Positions 36,671-45,714 are shown, counted from the stretch's first letter. The stretch is 64,000 nt of DNA from Amycolatopsis lurida (GCF_900105055.1 NZ_FNTA01000004.1:930001-994000), one strand, 5' to 3'. Translations and numbers: made by a program. The notes: a model not told the origin generated them from the letters alone.

Positions 36671-37453
36671 TCAGTGGTGGTATTCGCCGGCGTTGACGTC
36701 GAGGCACTGACCGGTGACGCACCGGGCGAGCGACGAGGCCAGGAACACGACGGTGTCGGCGATCTCATCCGGTTCCGGCAGGCGGCGCAAGTCGATCGTC
36801 TCGGCCGTCTCGGCGTACACCTGCTCCGGCGGCACCCCGCGTTCCTTGGCCAGATAAGCGAAATACCACTTCAACGAATCCGCCCAGATGTAACCCGGCG
36901 CCACGGAATTGACCCGGATCCCCCGCGGCCCGAGTTCCGAGGCGAGACTCTGCGCGAGCGCGAGCAGGCTCGCCTTCGCCATCTTGTACGCGCCGAACGT
37001 CCGCCGGGAATGCCGCAGCACGGCCGAATTGATCATCACCACCGAACCGCCGCTCTCGGCGAGCGCGGGCGTGAACAGGCGCGTGAGCCGCAGTGCGGCG
37101 AGCACGTTGGTCTCGAAGCCCGCCCGCACGTCGGCGAGATCGACGTCGGCGAGATCCATGATCGGCGGGATGGCGAAGGCGTTGTTCACCAAGGCGTCCA
37201 CCCGGCCGAAGGCCTTCAGCACGGCCTCGGTGAGGTTCGCGGCCGAAGCGTCGTCGGTGATGTCGGCGGGCACGGCGACCGCGCGGCGGCCGAGCGCGTC
37301 GACCTCCCTGGCGACCTCGGCGAGCCGGGATTCGGTGCGGGCGGCGAGGACGACCTCCGCCCCCGCCGCGGCACAGCGCACGGCGATCGACCGGCCGAGC
37401 CCCGGCCCGACCCCGGAGATCACGATCACCTTGTCCTGCAAGAGATCCGTCAT
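36671..37453 (-). CDS. Short-chain dehydrogenase/reductase
   Basis: 260 aa classical SDR. The cofactor motif is VISGVGPGLGRS (about 10-21), with AARTE after strand 2 suggesting NADP(H) or NAD(H) ambiguity. The NNAF motif takes the place of NNAG. The catalytic Ser is in MINSAVLRHS, and Tyr and Lys are in AYKMAK. The C-terminal CVTGQCLDVNAGEYHH is typical. The ATG overlaps the stop of the DUF1214-type gene (ATGA). It probably oxidises or reduces a hydroxyl on the lipid or steroid-like substrate of this operon; that is inferred from context only. Confidence 0.9.
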   Translation of the reverse strand: MTDLLQDKVIVISGVGPGLGRSIAVRCAAAGAEVVLAARTESRLAEVAREVDALGRRAVAVPADITDDASAANLTEAVLKAFGRVDALVNNAFAIPPIMDLADVDLADVRAGFETNVLAALRLTRLFTPALAESGGSVVMINSAVLRHSRRTFGAYKMAKASLLALAQSLASELGPRGIRVNSVAPGYIWADSLKWYFAYLAKERGVPPEQVYAETAETIDLRRLPEPDEIADTVVFLASSLARCVTGQCLDVNAGEYHH

Positions 37454-38619
37454 CCGAGCATCCTCGCCGCGACGGCCTTCTGACGGGCCGAGATCCGGTC
37501 CGCCCACTCCTGCGGGGTCACCCGCGCCTCGTCGTGGAACGGCAACCGGTCGGCGAGTTCGCCGAACTTCACCACCTCGACCTCGGGACCGTCGGCCTTC
37601 TCCAGCGCGCGGGACAGGCGCTGCCACCGGATCTGGACGTACCCGCGGTCGTGCCCGGTGCGTTCGAGCCAGTTCGCCAGGCCGGGATCGCGTTCGCTGA
37701 TCACGAAGCGGATCTTGCCGTCCGGGTCGACCCGCGCCTGGTCGGCGGTGAGGCTCGTCTGGTGGTTGATGTAGTCCAGCGACAGATACCAGACGCTGCC
37801 GAGCTGGATGCCCTGATACGGCGCGTCCGATCGCGGCACCGTCACGATCATGACCTCTTCGTCGCCGAGTTCGTAGTGCCCGGCCGACGAGTACTGCGTG
37901 GTCAGGCCGCCCGGCGTTGGCCGCGGCTCGGTCATCGTGTTCACCGGCAGGTTCAGGTAGAACCACTTCGGGAAGGCGAGGAACGTGCGGAGCCTGCTCA
38001 ACAGGATCTTGCCGCTCACGCCGTAGCGTTTGGCCAGCCCGTCGCGGGTGAGCGGCGCGGGCGCGCCACCCGCGGTGTCGGCGCACTGGATCTGGATCGT
38101 GCCGCGGCGTTCGGTGGCCCAGTCGCTGTAGACCTCTCGCACCACGAGCATCGACGAACCCGGGCCGAGGACGAAGTAGTTCGGCCCGGGGTCGGGTTTC
38201 GCCGGCCCGAAGCGGAGTTCGAACGAGCCGTCCTCGGCGATCTCGATCTCGCGGTCGTCGAAGGCGGCGAGACTGTCCGGCACCTCGACGGGCGAGTAGT
38301 CGCCGTTGAGGACCTGGAAACTGACGTCGGCCGTGCTCCCCCGCGTCCCGGTGACGACGTATTCGCGGTCCTCGCGGATGTTCGCGTTGAAGTACAGCGT
38401 GTCCGGGTTGTCCAGGCCCATCTTCGTGTACGGGCCGGTGGACTGGGTGAAGAACGGATAGTCCCGTTCGTAGGCCCACGCCATCTGCAAGGAAGCGCGG
38501 ATGCTGCCGGCGAGGTAGTCGTACCCCTCGACCAGATCCTGTTCGGTCCGGATGTGCGGCGCCTCCGCGATGACCTTTTCGGCTTCGACGATCGCGTCCG
38601 CGAACGGTTGAGTGAGCAC
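37450..38619 (-). CDS. DUF1214/DUF1254-type conserved protein
   Basis: 389 aa from the GTG at 38619, chosen for GGGGAG at a good distance; an ATG at 38676 would overlap the operator region. It is soluble and Trp/Tyr-rich. Recognisable stretches are YTKMGLDNPDTLYFNANI, NYFVLGPGSSMLVVREVYSDW and WYLSLDYINHQTSLT, typical of the DUF1214 family. The reaction is unknown. It is the first gene of the operon with the SDR and sulfotransferase genes, and is translationally coupled to the SDR gene. Two different dyads lie upstream, between it and the divergent IclR gene. Confidence 0.8.
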   Translation of the reverse strand: MLTQPFADAIVEAEKVIAEAPHIRTEQDLVEGYDYLAGSIRASLQMAWAYERDYPFFTQSTGPYTKMGLDNPDTLYFNANIREDREYVVTGTRGSTADVSFQVLNGDYSPVEVPDSLAAFDDREIEIAEDGSFELRFGPAKPDPGPNYFVLGPGSSMLVVREVYSDWATERRGTIQIQCADTAGGAPAPLTRDGLAKRYGVSGKILLSRLRTFLAFPKWFYLNLPVNTMTEPRPTPGGLTTQYSSAGHYELGDEEVMIVTVPRSDAPYQGIQLGSVWYLSLDYINHQTSLTADQARVDPDGKIRFVISERDPGLANWLERTGHDRGYVQIRWQRLSRALEKADGPEVEVVKFGELADRLPFHDEARVTPQEWADRISARQKAVAARMLG

Positions 38620-38636
38620 CGGCGACTCCCCATACT

Positions 38637-38663
38637 GGTACAAATACGTACCGACTTGGTACG
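38637..38663. promoter_or_regulatory. Alternating GGTAC half-sites, candidate IclR operator
   Basis: GGTAC (38637-38641), GTACC (38648-38652) and GGTAC (38658-38662) make two overlapping dyads: GGTAC-N6-GTACC and CGTACC-GACTT-GGTACG (38647-38663). They lie 18-44 bp upstream of the DUF1214-type start. IclR regulators often bind such divergent promoters, so the IclR at 38707 is the first candidate. Confidence 0.5.
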
Positions 38664-38681
38664 TTCTTCGTATCATCAGAC

Positions 38682-38695
38682 TAGAACGCGTTCTA
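38682..38695. promoter_or_regulatory. KstR-like operator TAGAACGCGTTCTA
   Basis: A perfect 14-bp palindrome that matches every position of the KstR consensus as I recall it (TnnAACnnGTTnnA), the regulator of sterol catabolism in actinobacteria. It lies 12 bp before the iclR ATG and 63 bp from the DUF1214-type start. A variant of the same dyad is at the cysD promoter (40244-40257). Confidence 0.6.
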
Positions 38696-38706
38696 AGGAT
38701 GGGTCA

Positions 38707-39594
38707 ATGACCCGACGCTCACCGCCCACCGAGCGAGTCGTGCGGCTGCTCGACTTCTTCACCGCGCACCCAGGCCGCCGCTTCGGCCTCTCGGAACTCG
38801 CGCGCGAACTGGACCTGGCGAAACCCACCTGCCTCGGCATCGTGACCGAGCTGACGGCGGGCGGCTACCTGGTCCGGGACCCGCAGCCGGTCACGTACCG
38901 GCTCGGCCCGGCGATGGTCGCGGCCGGCCGCGTCGCGAGCGAAGGATTCGGCGCGAGCGAGGTCGCGCGCCGGCATCTGGAGGAGCTGAGCAGGCGATAT
39001 GGCGCCACGTGCACGGCGTCGGCCGTGGTCGGCGACCGGATCGTGATGGTGCAGAGCGCCGGTTCCGGCCGGGTCAAACTCGGCGAGACTTATCCGTTCG
39101 CGCCGCCGGTCGGCCTGATGTACGTGCTGTGGGACTCCGACGCGGCGTTCGACGCCTGGCTCGCCAAACCCCCGACGGTGCCGGTACGGCTGGACGAAGC
39201 GCATCTTCGCCGCGTGGTCGCCGAATGCCGGGAGCACGGTTACCTGGTGGAGAGCCTGACTTCCGCGGGGCGGCGGCTCTACGCGCTGATGGCGGGCGTC
39301 GACGCGGAGGAACTCCCGCCGGAAGTGCGCGGACTGGTGGGGGAACTCGTCTCGAGCCTCGGCGAGCGCGTCTACCTCGGCGCGGACCTGGAGCCCCGTC
39401 GCAAGCACGCGGTGAGCCTGCTCGCCGCGCCGACGTTCGACGCTTCGGGACGACAGGAGCTCGTGCTCACCCTTTCGGTCGGTGAACCGATCACCGGCGC
39501 GGAGATCGCGCGGCGGGGCGCGGCGCTGGTCGCCACCGCCGACGCCGTCACCGCCGAATCCGGCGGCCGTCACCCCCGCGTTCAGTCCTCTTAA
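38707..39594 (+). CDS. IclR family transcriptional regulator
   Basis: 295 aa. The N-terminal winged HTH covers about 5-70 (RVVRLLDFFTAHPGRRFGLSELARELDLAKPT). The C-terminal effector domain has the usual Cys-poor pocket (EELSRRYGATCTASAVVGD, GLMYVLW). It is slightly longer than average. It is divergent from the DUF1214-SDR-sulfotransferase operon, the likely regulated operon, and probably controls itself through the GGTAC half-sites. The effector may be a CoA thioester or steroid-like acid, but that is inference only. The ATG follows AAGGATGGG. Confidence 0.9.
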   Translation: MTRRSPPTERVVRLLDFFTAHPGRRFGLSELARELDLAKPTCLGIVTELTAGGYLVRDPQPVTYRLGPAMVAAGRVASEGFGASEVARRHLEELSRRYGATCTASAVVGDRIVMVQSAGSGRVKLGETYPFAPPVGLMYVLWDSDAAFDAWLAKPPTVPVRLDEAHLRRVVAECREHGYLVESLTSAGRRLYALMAGVDAEELPPEVRGLVGELVSSLGERVYLGADLEPRRKHAVSLLAAPTFDASGRQELVLTLSVGEPITGAEIARRGAALVATADAVTAESGGRHPRVQSS

Positions 39595-39597
39595 ATG

Positions 39598-39715
39598 CGT
39601 AGTCGCGCGGTCAGGGACGTAACACGTGTGAGGCCGGAATCGGCACTGTCTTCCGGCTCCGGACACGCGTGGTACGGCTTCAAGCACGCATGTTCCGGGT
39701 TCGCGCGAGCCCGAT
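39598..39715. repeat. Degenerate 21-bp-unit repeat with a central hairpin
   Basis: ACGTAACACGTGTG on the left and ACACGCGTGGTACG on the right are related to the 21-bp units at 7898-8110 and point in opposite directions. The centre GCCGGAA-N11-TTCCGGC forms a 7-bp stem. It lies between the convergent iclR and SnoaL-like genes and probably terminates both. Confidence 0.6.
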
Positions 39716-39742
39716 CGCCGCACTGAGAGGACTGAAGGCGGC

Positions 39743-40210
39743 TCAGGAAGACCAGCGGTTCGCGGTGAGCTTCAGGCTCGGCACGTCGTCCATCGACATC
39801 ATCGTCTCGTACAGCCGGTCGTACTGGGTCGAGGCGGTCAGCCACACGCCGTCCACCCGCCGGTAGGTGTCCTCGTAGTACGCCGCACCCTCGATCACCA
39901 CCCGATGTTCGGGCACGATCACCTTGTCCCGCATCAGCCAGGTGCCCGTCGCGGTGTCGCCGTCGACGTCGATCTCCGGCTGCCCGGCGAAGTGCACCGT
40001 CGTGATGCCGGGACCGACCGCGTTCCGGAAGAACTCGACGATGGCTTCACGGCTTTCGAAAGTCAGCGGTTTGCCGTACGACGGCGTGCCGTAGCGCGCG
40101 TGCGCGTCGGCGGTCAGGGTCTCGGCCATCTCGTCCCACAGCTTGAGGTCGAGACAGCGGAGGTAGCGGGCTTTGAGGCGACGGATCTCTTCGAGCGCGA
40201 CCAGGTCCAT
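39743..40210 (-). CDS. SnoaL-like / NTF2-fold protein
   Basis: 155 aa from the ATG at 40210. It has the cone-shaped SnoaL_4-type fold signature: EEIRRLKARYLRCLDLKLWDE, a short linker with EDTYRRVDGVWL near the end, and HFAGQPEIDVDGDTATGTW. Members include dehydratases, isomerases, polyketide cyclases and the small subunit relatives of ring-hydroxylating dioxygenases. No cofactor site is visible. It is divergent from cysD, with 77 bp between the starts. It could share the regulation of the sulfotransferase region. Confidence 0.82.
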   Translation of the reverse strand: MDLVALEEIRRLKARYLRCLDLKLWDEMAETLTADAHARYGTPSYGKPLTFESREAIVEFFRNAVGPGITTVHFAGQPEIDVDGDTATGTWLMRDKVIVPEHRVVIEGAAYYEDTYRRVDGVWLTASTQYDRLYETMMSMDDVPSLKLTANRWSS

Positions 40211-40231
40211 GCCGACAGCGTCCCCCAGCCC

Positions 40232-40261
40232 TTGACCAAGCACAAGAACTTGTTCTACTTT
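40232..40261 (+). promoter_or_regulatory. cysD promoter with AGAAC-TT-GTTCT dyad
   Basis: TTGACC (40232-40237) and TACTTT (40256-40261) are 18 bp apart. Between and over them lies AAGAACTTGTTCTA (40244-40257), a variant of the 14-bp palindrome at 38682-38695 with one outer mismatch and a non-palindromic centre. A repressor bound here would block cysD transcription. Confidence 0.5.
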
Positions 40262-40287
40262 TCTGATCTCGAACCACGGAGGTCACG

Positions 40288-41196
40288 ATGGCGTCCCCGG
40301 CATACGAGCTCACCCATCTCGAAGCACTGGAAGCCGAAGCCGTGCACATCTTCCGCGAGGTCGCGGCGACCTTCGAACGGCCGGTGCTGCTGTTCTCCGG
40401 CGGCAAGGACTCGATGGTGATGCTCCACGTGGCGGCCAAGGCGTTCTGGCCGTCGCCGCCGCCGTTCCCGGTGATGCACGTCGACACCGGGCACAACTTC
40501 GACGAGGTCATCGAGTTCCGGGACCGCACGGTCGACACCTACAGGCTCCGGCTCGTCGTCACCAGTGTCCAGGACGACATCGACGCGGGCCGGGTCGTCG
40601 AAGACCCGAAGGCGGGTCGCAACCGTCTCCAGACCGCCGCCCTGCTCCGGGGCATCCGCGAGCATTCCTTCGACGCGGTCTTCGGTGGAGCGCGGCGTGA
40701 CGAGGAGAAAGCCCGCGCGAAGGAGCGCGTGTTCAGCTTCCGCGACGAGTTCGGCCAATGGGACCCGCGCAACCAGCGCCCAGAACTCTGGGACCTCTAC
40801 AACGGCAGGCACCGCAAGGGCGAGCACATCCGTGTCTTCCCGCTGTCGAACTGGACCGAACTCGACATCTGGCAGTACATCGAAGCCGAGAACGTCGACC
40901 TGCCGTCGATCTACTACTCGCACCGGCGTCCGGTCGTCCAGCGGGACGGCATGCTGCTCGCGCACACCCGGTTCCTCACCCTGAGCGAAGGCGAAATCCC
41001 TTACGAGGCAACGGTTCGCTTCCGGACCGTCGGCGACGCGACCTGCACCGGCTGCGTCGAGTCGACGGCGACGTCGCCGGGTGAGGTGGTCGCCGAGGTG
41101 GCGGTCAGCAGGCTCACCGAACGCGGCGCCACCCGCGCCGACGACCGGATCTCCGAGGCGGGCATGGAAGACCGGAAGAAGGAAGGCTACTTCTGA
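40288..41196 (+). CDS. cysD: Sulfate adenylyltransferase subunit 2
   Basis: 302 aa, normal length. With CysN it makes adenosine 5'-phosphosulfate from ATP and sulfate. The PP-loop motif [14 protein letters not shown] (about 38-51) is clear, followed by [34 protein letters not shown] and [15 protein letters not shown]. The ATG follows GGAGGTCACG. The stop overlaps the cysNC start (TGATG), so the two subunits are translated together. The promoter at 40232-40261 has a regulatory dyad. Confidence 0.97.
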   Translation: MASPAYELTHLEALEAEAVHIFREVAATFERPVLLFSGGKDSMVMLHVAAKAFWPSPPPFPVMHVDTGHNFDEVIEFRDRTVDTYRLRLVVTSVQDDIDAGRVVEDPKAGRNRLQTAALLRGIREHSFDAVFGGARRDEEKARAKERVFSFRDEFGQWDPRNQRPELWDLYNGRHRKGEHIRVFPLSNWTELDIWQYIEAENVDLPSIYYSHRRPVVQRDGMLLAHTRFLTLSEGEIPYEATVRFRTVGDATCTGCVESTATSPGEVVAEVAVSRLTERGATRADDRISEAGMEDRKKEGYF

Positions 41197-43022
41197 TGAG
41201 CGCTTCGCTGGTCCGCCTCGCGACCGCGGGCAGTGTCGACGACGGGAAGTCGACCCTGATCGGCCGTCTGCTGTTCGATTCGAAGACGGTGTTCACCGAC
41301 CAGCTCGAAGCCATCGAACGCGTCAGCCGCGACCGCGGCGAGGCGTACCCGAATCTCGCACTGCTGACCGATGGTCTCCGCGCGGAGCGCGAACAAGGCA
41401 TCACCATCGACGTCGCCCATCGCTACTTCGCCACGCCCCGGCGCAAGTTCATCATCGCCGACACGCCGGGGCACGTGCAGTACACCCGGAACATGGTCAC
41501 CGGCGCGTCCACCGCGGATCTCGCGCTGATCCTGATCGACGCCCGCAAAGGCGTGCTCGAACAGTCGCGGCGGCACGCGTTCCTGGCCAGCCTGCTGGGC
41601 ATCCCGCATCTGGTGCTGTGCGTCAACAAGATGGACCTGGTCGGCTGGTCTCAGGAACGCTTCGAGGAGATCCGCGAGGAGTTCCGCCGCTTCGCCATGA
41701 AACTCCAGGTGCACGATCTCACCTTCGTGCCGATGTCGGCACTGCACGGCGACAACGTCGTGCACCGGGGCGCCGGTATGCCTTGGTACGAAGGGACTTC
41801 CCTGCTGCACCACCTCGAGCAGGTGCATGTCGCCTCGGATCGCAACCTCATCGACGCGCGATTCCCGGTGCAGTACGTGATCCGGGAGCACAGCCGTGAT
41901 TTTCGCGGCTACGCGGGCACCGTCGCGGGCGGGGTGTTCAAACCCGGCGACGAGGTCGCCGTGCTGCCGTCCGGCTTCACCACGACGGTGCGCGCGATCT
42001 GGGGTCCGGGCGGCACCACCGTCACCGAAGCCTTCGCCTCGCAGGCCGTCACGATCGAACTCGAAGACGACCTCGACCTCGGGCGCGGTGACCTGATCTG
42101 CCGCCCCGGCAACCGGCCCCACACCAGCAGGGACGTCGACGCGATGGTGTGCTGGTTCTCGGAACAAGGAACTTTGAAAGCAGGGAACAACTACGTCGTG
42201 CGGCACACCACCAGGGAGACCAAGGCCGAGATCCGCGACCTGGACTACCGGCTGGACGTCACCACCCTGCACCGCGACGAGACCGCGGAATCGTTGTCAC
42301 TCAACGAGATCGGCCGGATCCGGCTGCGCGCACGACAGCCGCTGCTGTTCGATTCCTACCGCCGCAACCGCTCCACCGGCGGCTTCCTCCTCGTCGACGA
42401 GCATTCCGGGGCGACGGTCGCGGCGGGCATGATCACCGGCCCGAGCGTGACCGCGTCGAACGTGGTCTGGCATACCGCCGCGGTCAGCAGGGCGGAACGG
42501 GCGACACGCGGGCTCACCGTTTGGCTCACCGGGCTTTCCGCGTCCGGGAAGTCGAGTGTGGCCGTGGAACTGGAGCGGCGGCTGGTCGCGTCCGGCAGGC
42601 CCGCGTACCTGCTGGACGGCGACAACCTCCGGCACGGGCTGAACGGGAACCTCGGTTTCAGCCCCGCCGATCGTACCGAGAACGTCCGCCGTGTCGCCGA
42701 GGTCGCGAAGCTGTTCGCCGACGCCGGAGTGGTGTCGGTGGTCTCCCTGATCAGCCCGTACCGGACCGACCGCGAACTCGCCCGCGCCGCGCATGAGGCG
42801 GCCGGGCTGCCGTTCCTCGAAGTCTTCGTCGACACCCCGCTCGAAGTCTGTGAAGACCGCGACCCCAAGGGGATGTACGCGAAGGCGAGGGCGGGCGAGA
42901 TCAGCGGGTTCACCGGGGTCGACGCTCCCTACGAGCAGCCGGAGAACCCGGACCTGGTGCTGCGCCCGGAAAACGGCGATCCGGCCACGATGGCCGCGCT
43001 GATCCTCGCCGCCCTGGAGTAG
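41196..43022 (+). CDS. cysNC: Bifunctional sulfate adenylyltransferase subunit 1 / APS kinase
   Basis: 608 aa fusion. The EF-Tu-like GTPase CysN runs over about 1-420: G1 [16 protein letters not shown] (about 10-25), [15 protein letters not shown]. The APS kinase CysC domain (about 425-608) has P-loop [26 protein letters not shown] and [21 protein letters not shown]. The complex with CysD turns sulfate into PAPS, the donor for sulfotransferases and for sulfur assimilation. No cysH, sulfate transporter or sulfite reductase lies nearby, so here the cluster looks geared to PAPS for sulfation. It ends before a single GCGAAAGCCACTTTCGC palindrome. Confidence 0.95.
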   Translation: MSASLVRLATAGSVDDGKSTLIGRLLFDSKTVFTDQLEAIERVSRDRGEAYPNLALLTDGLRAEREQGITIDVAHRYFATPRRKFIIADTPGHVQYTRNMVTGASTADLALILIDARKGVLEQSRRHAFLASLLGIPHLVLCVNKMDLVGWSQERFEEIREEFRRFAMKLQVHDLTFVPMSALHGDNVVHRGAGMPWYEGTSLLHHLEQVHVASDRNLIDARFPVQYVIREHSRDFRGYAGTVAGGVFKPGDEVAVLPSGFTTTVRAIWGPGGTTVTEAFASQAVTIELEDDLDLGRGDLICRPGNRPHTSRDVDAMVCWFSEQGTLKAGNNYVVRHTTRETKAEIRDLDYRLDVTTLHRDETAESLSLNEIGRIRLRARQPLLFDSYRRNRSTGGFLLVDEHSGATVAAGMITGPSVTASNVVWHTAAVSRAERATRGLTVWLTGLSASGKSSVAVELERRLVASGRPAYLLDGDNLRHGLNGNLGFSPADRTENVRRVAEVAKLFADAGVVSVVSLISPYRTDRELARAAHEAAGLPFLEVFVDTPLEVCEDRDPKGMYAKARAGEISGFTGVDAPYEQPENPDLVLRPENGDPATMAALILAALE

Positions 43023-43042
43023 CTGAACTCATGGTGCCCCGC

Positions 43043-43061
43043 TGCGAAAGCCACTTTCGCA
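43043..43061. repeat. Single GCGAAAGCCACTTTCGC palindrome (3' of cysNC)
   Basis: TGCGAAAG-CCA-CTTTCGCA, 8-bp arms. It is one half of the 23-7-23 element seen elsewhere. It lies 21 bp after the cysNC stop, between convergent genes, and may serve as their terminator. Confidence 0.8.
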
Positions 43062-43165
43062 CCATCGGCCGACGGTGAGGTCGGCACCTCCGCTTCCCCT
43101 TCAGCCACTGTTGGCCGCCCGATACGGAGCGGTCGCGTAGGTGCGGGCGGTGACCGCCGTCGGCT

Positions 43166-43819
43166 TCAGCCCGCCGGCGTGACGAATCCGGTGTCGTAGG
43201 CCTTGATCACCGCTTGGGTCCGGTCCCGCGCGCCGAGTTTCGCGAGCACGTTCCCGACATGTGTCTTGACCGTCTGCACGCCGAGGTACAGTTCGCCCGC
43301 TATCTCCACATTGGACAGTCCGCCCGCCATCAGCCGCAGCACCTCGCTTTCGCGTTCGGTGAGCCCGGCGCCGGCGAGGCCGTCCTGCGGGCCCCGGTTC
43401 GCCTGCTGCGCGGCCAGCCGCCGGATCGCGGCCGGGAACAGCAGCGACTCCCCCGCCGCCACCGTCCGGATCGCCGCGACGATCTCCTCGGGCCGCGCCC
43501 GCTTCAGCAGGAAGCCGCTCGCGCCCGCGAGCAAGGCGTCGTATACGTAGTCGTCGTTTTCGAAGGTGGTCACCACGATCACCTTCGGCGGCTTGTCCAT
43601 AGTGGACATCAGATGCGCGGTCGCGCGAATGCCGTCGACCGACGGCATCCGGACGTCCATCAGTACGACGTCGGGCCGGAACCGCGAGACCAGCCCCGGC
43701 ACCTCGGCGCCGTCGGACGCTTCGCCCACGACCTCCAGATCGGGCTCGGAGGCGACGATCGCCCGCAGCCCCGCCCGGATGAGCTGTTCGTCGTCGACCA
43801 GCAGTACCCCGATGCTCAT
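43166..43819 (-). CDS. LuxR/NarL-type response regulator
   Basis: 217 aa from the ATG at 43819, which overlaps the kinase stop (ATGA). The receiver domain covers about 1-120 with acidic pair Asp9/Asp10 and phospho-acceptor Asp55 (VVLMDVRMP). The output domain is a NarL-type HTH (about 152-215: LTERESEVLRLMAGGLSNVEIA). It pairs with the sensor kinase encoded just upstream. The regulated genes are unknown; the nearby cysNC gene converges on it and is not an obvious target. Confidence 0.95.
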   Translation of the reverse strand: MSIGVLLVDDEQLIRAGLRAIVASEPDLEVVGEASDGAEVPGLVSRFRPDVVLMDVRMPSVDGIRATAHLMSTMDKPPKVIVVTTFENDDYVYDALLAGASGFLLKRARPEEIVAAIRTVAAGESLLFPAAIRRLAAQQANRGPQDGLAGAGLTERESEVLRLMAGGLSNVEIAGELYLGVQTVKTHVGNVLAKLGARDRTQAVIKAYDTGFVTPAG

Positions 43820-45045
43820 CGCCGTTTCCCCCATGGCACCGCCACCTCGACCTTCCAGAATCCGTCCGCCCGGCCCGCGGTGATCGTGCCTCCGAGCACT
43901 TCCACCCGTTCCGTCATTCCCCGCAGCCCCCGGCCGCCCCCGTCGCGCGACGGCGACGCGGCGCCGAGCGGGTTGGACACCCGCAGGCGCAGCAGCTCCG
44001 TTCCGGCGTCGACGAGCACCGTCACCGGAACCTTACCGGCGTGCCGCAGCGCGTTCGTCAGGCATTCCTGCAAGATCCGGTACGCCTCGCGGGAGACGAC
44101 CGGCGGCACCGAGGACGGTTCTCCCCGCACCTCCGCCGCCACCTCGGCGCCCGCCAGCCGCGTCGCTTCGACCAGCGCGGGCAGCTCCGCCAGCCCTGAC
44201 TGCGGTGTCCGTGACGACGCCTCGTCACGCAGCAGCCCGAGCACGTGGTCGAGGTCGTCCAGCGCGGCACGGGCGGAGTCCTCGATGGCGGTGAGCGCCT
44301 GCTCGGTGAACTCGGGATCCGACCTCAGCGTCCGTCGCGCGGCCCCGGCCTGGATGGTCACGACGCTCAGCGCGTGCCCGACGGAGTCGTGCAGTTCGCG
44401 CGCGAGCCGGTTGCGTTCGGCGAGTTGTTCGGTGCGCTTCTCCAGCTGGGCGATCCGTTCCGCGGCCGAGACCCCCAGCAGGCTCTTGGCGCAGCGGGTC
44501 AGCACCGCGCCCGCTCCCCACACGACGTAGGCCAGCGCGACCACGCCGAGCAGGCACGCCAGCGGGATCCACGCGCTCGCCCAGCCCTTCGGCACCTCGA
44601 TCGGATCCTCGGTGGAGAGGGTGATCCGGCCGGTGAACGGGGCCGCGACCGTGAACCCGAACGCGACCGGGACGAGCAAGCTCACCAGGCTGACGACACA
44701 GCCGGTGCTCACGTGCAGCAGGAACATCGCGGTCGACCGCAACCGGACGGGCCAGCTCGACGCGGGCCCGAACGTCACACCGGGCACGGGATCGTCCAGG
44801 AGTTCCCGCACGGCCGCGCCCTCCAGCACCCGGACGGCGGGGATGAACGACGACGCGACCATCACCAGGACGACGGTGACCAGCGCGATGACGAGGCCGC
44901 GTTCCACCGTCACGACGAGGGGAAGCACCGACGGCACCACGATGGCGGCGAAGAGGATGTACGGCACGCTCAGCGCGCCGCCGAGGATGAAAAACACCCA
45001 ACGGCGGTAGGTCGCCCGGTCGACGAGCGGGCCGAAAAGTCGCAT
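43816..45045 (-). CDS. Sensor histidine kinase, HisKA_3 type
   Basis: 409 aa. Four N-terminal transmembrane helices lie in pairs (about 12-70 and 108-180), with only short loops outside, so it probably senses something in or at the membrane. The dimerisation helix carries the phospho-His in RLARELHDSVGHALSVV. The ATPase domain has EAYRILQECLTNALRHAG and a glycine-rich GGGRGLRGMTERV. This is the usual NarL/DesK-like layout. It is co-transcribed with the response regulator (4-bp overlap) and lies 9 bp from the TetR gene on the same strand. Confidence 0.93.
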   Translation of the reverse strand: MRLFGPLVDRATYRRWVFFILGGALSVPYILFAAIVVPSVLPLVVTVERGLVIALVTVVLVMVASSFIPAVRVLEGAAVRELLDDPVPGVTFGPASSWPVRLRSTAMFLLHVSTGCVVSLVSLLVPVAFGFTVAAPFTGRITLSTEDPIEVPKGWASAWIPLACLLGVVALAYVVWGAGAVLTRCAKSLLGVSAAERIAQLEKRTEQLAERNRLARELHDSVGHALSVVTIQAGAARRTLRSDPEFTEQALTAIEDSARAALDDLDHVLGLLRDEASSRTPQSGLAELPALVEATRLAGAEVAAEVRGEPSSVPPVVSREAYRILQECLTNALRHAGKVPVTVLVDAGTELLRLRVSNPLGAASPSRDGGGRGLRGMTERVEVLGGTITAGRADGFWKVEVAVPWGKRR

Positions 45046-45054
45046 GCGCTCTTT

Positions 45055-45624
45055 CTAGCGCGTGCCGGCCGGGCGCGGATCCCGCATCAGTACCTCCGCG
45101 ATCTCCCTCGCGAGGGTGACCCGATGGGCGTCCCCGTCGATCCCGGTGTGCGCGACAGCGCCCTCGACGAGGAGGAAGAGCTGCTCCGCGAGCCTTTCCG
45201 GATCGTCCGCGTACGGGGCGTCCTCCCGGATCAGTTCGGCGAACTTCGCCCGCACGGCCGCCTTGTGCCGCCGGATCACGTCGAGTCCGGGATGCCCCGC
45301 GGGCAGTTCGGCGGCCGCGTTGAGGAACGCGCACCCCCGGTCACTCCCGAGCCGGGGGTGGTCGATGTAGGAGTCGAAGACCACGAGTGCCCGGGGACGA
45401 TCGGCTTCGGCCAGCCGCTCTTCGAGGTACGCCCACCAGACGTCGTGACGACGTCGCAAGTACGCGACGGTGAGCTCCGTCTTCGACCCGAAGCACGCGT
45501 ACAGGGTCTTTTTCGTGACGCCGGCGGCTTCGGCCACGGCCGCGACGCCCACCGCGTTGAGGCCCTCTCGGTAGAAGAGCTCACTCGCGGCGCTCAGGAC
45601 ACGCTCGCCAGCTGGGGTCAGCAT
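45055..45624 (-). CDS. TetR family transcriptional regulator
   Basis: 189 aa from the ATG at 45624; a start further upstream would read through the operators. The HTH lies at about 8-53 (SAASELFYREGLNAVGVAAVAEAAGVTKKTLYACFGSK). The C-terminal ligand domain has CAFLNAAAELPAGHP, as in the YxaF/LmrA-like group. It is divergent from an MFS transporter gene. Two copies of its probable operator lie between them (45633-45650 and 45681-45698), so it should repress the transporter and itself. Confidence 0.92.
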   Translation of the reverse strand: MLTPAGERVLSAASELFYREGLNAVGVAAVAEAAGVTKKTLYACFGSKTELTVAYLRRRHDVWWAYLEERLAEADRPRALVVFDSYIDHPRLGSDRGCAFLNAAAELPAGHPGLDVIRRHKAAVRAKFAELIREDAPYADDPERLAEQLFLLVEGAVAHTGIDGDAHRVTLAREIAEVLMRDPRPAGTR

Positions 45625-45632
45625 GGCGCCGA

Positions 45633-45650
45633 GTATACCGATCGGTTGAC
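45633..45650. promoter_or_regulatory. TetR operator O1
   Basis: GTATACCGATCGGTTGAC, the same 18-mer as O2 with three changes at its right end, which breaks the symmetry. It starts 9 bp before the tetR ATG. The centres of O1 and O2 are 48 bp apart, so bound dimers lie at a spacing of about 4.5 turns. Confidence 0.75.
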
Positions 45651-45680
45651 CCGGCGGCGAAAAGCGGGAACACTCCCCAA

Positions 45681-45698
45681 GTATACCGATCGGTATAC
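45681..45698. promoter_or_regulatory. TetR operator O2
   Basis: GTATACCGATCGGTATAC, a perfect 18-bp palindrome 16 bp before the MFS start codon, next to the ribosome-binding site GAGAAGGAGA. Occupancy should block the transporter promoter or its early transcription. Confidence 0.85.
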
Positions 45699-45714
45699 AC
45701 GAGAAGGAGAGCTG

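Noticed and set aside
44245-45714. Long N-terminal extension of the MFS protein
   Set aside because: The extension runs antisense through the TetR gene and part of the kinase gene; the ATG at 45715 has a good ribosome-binding site and begins the first transmembrane region.
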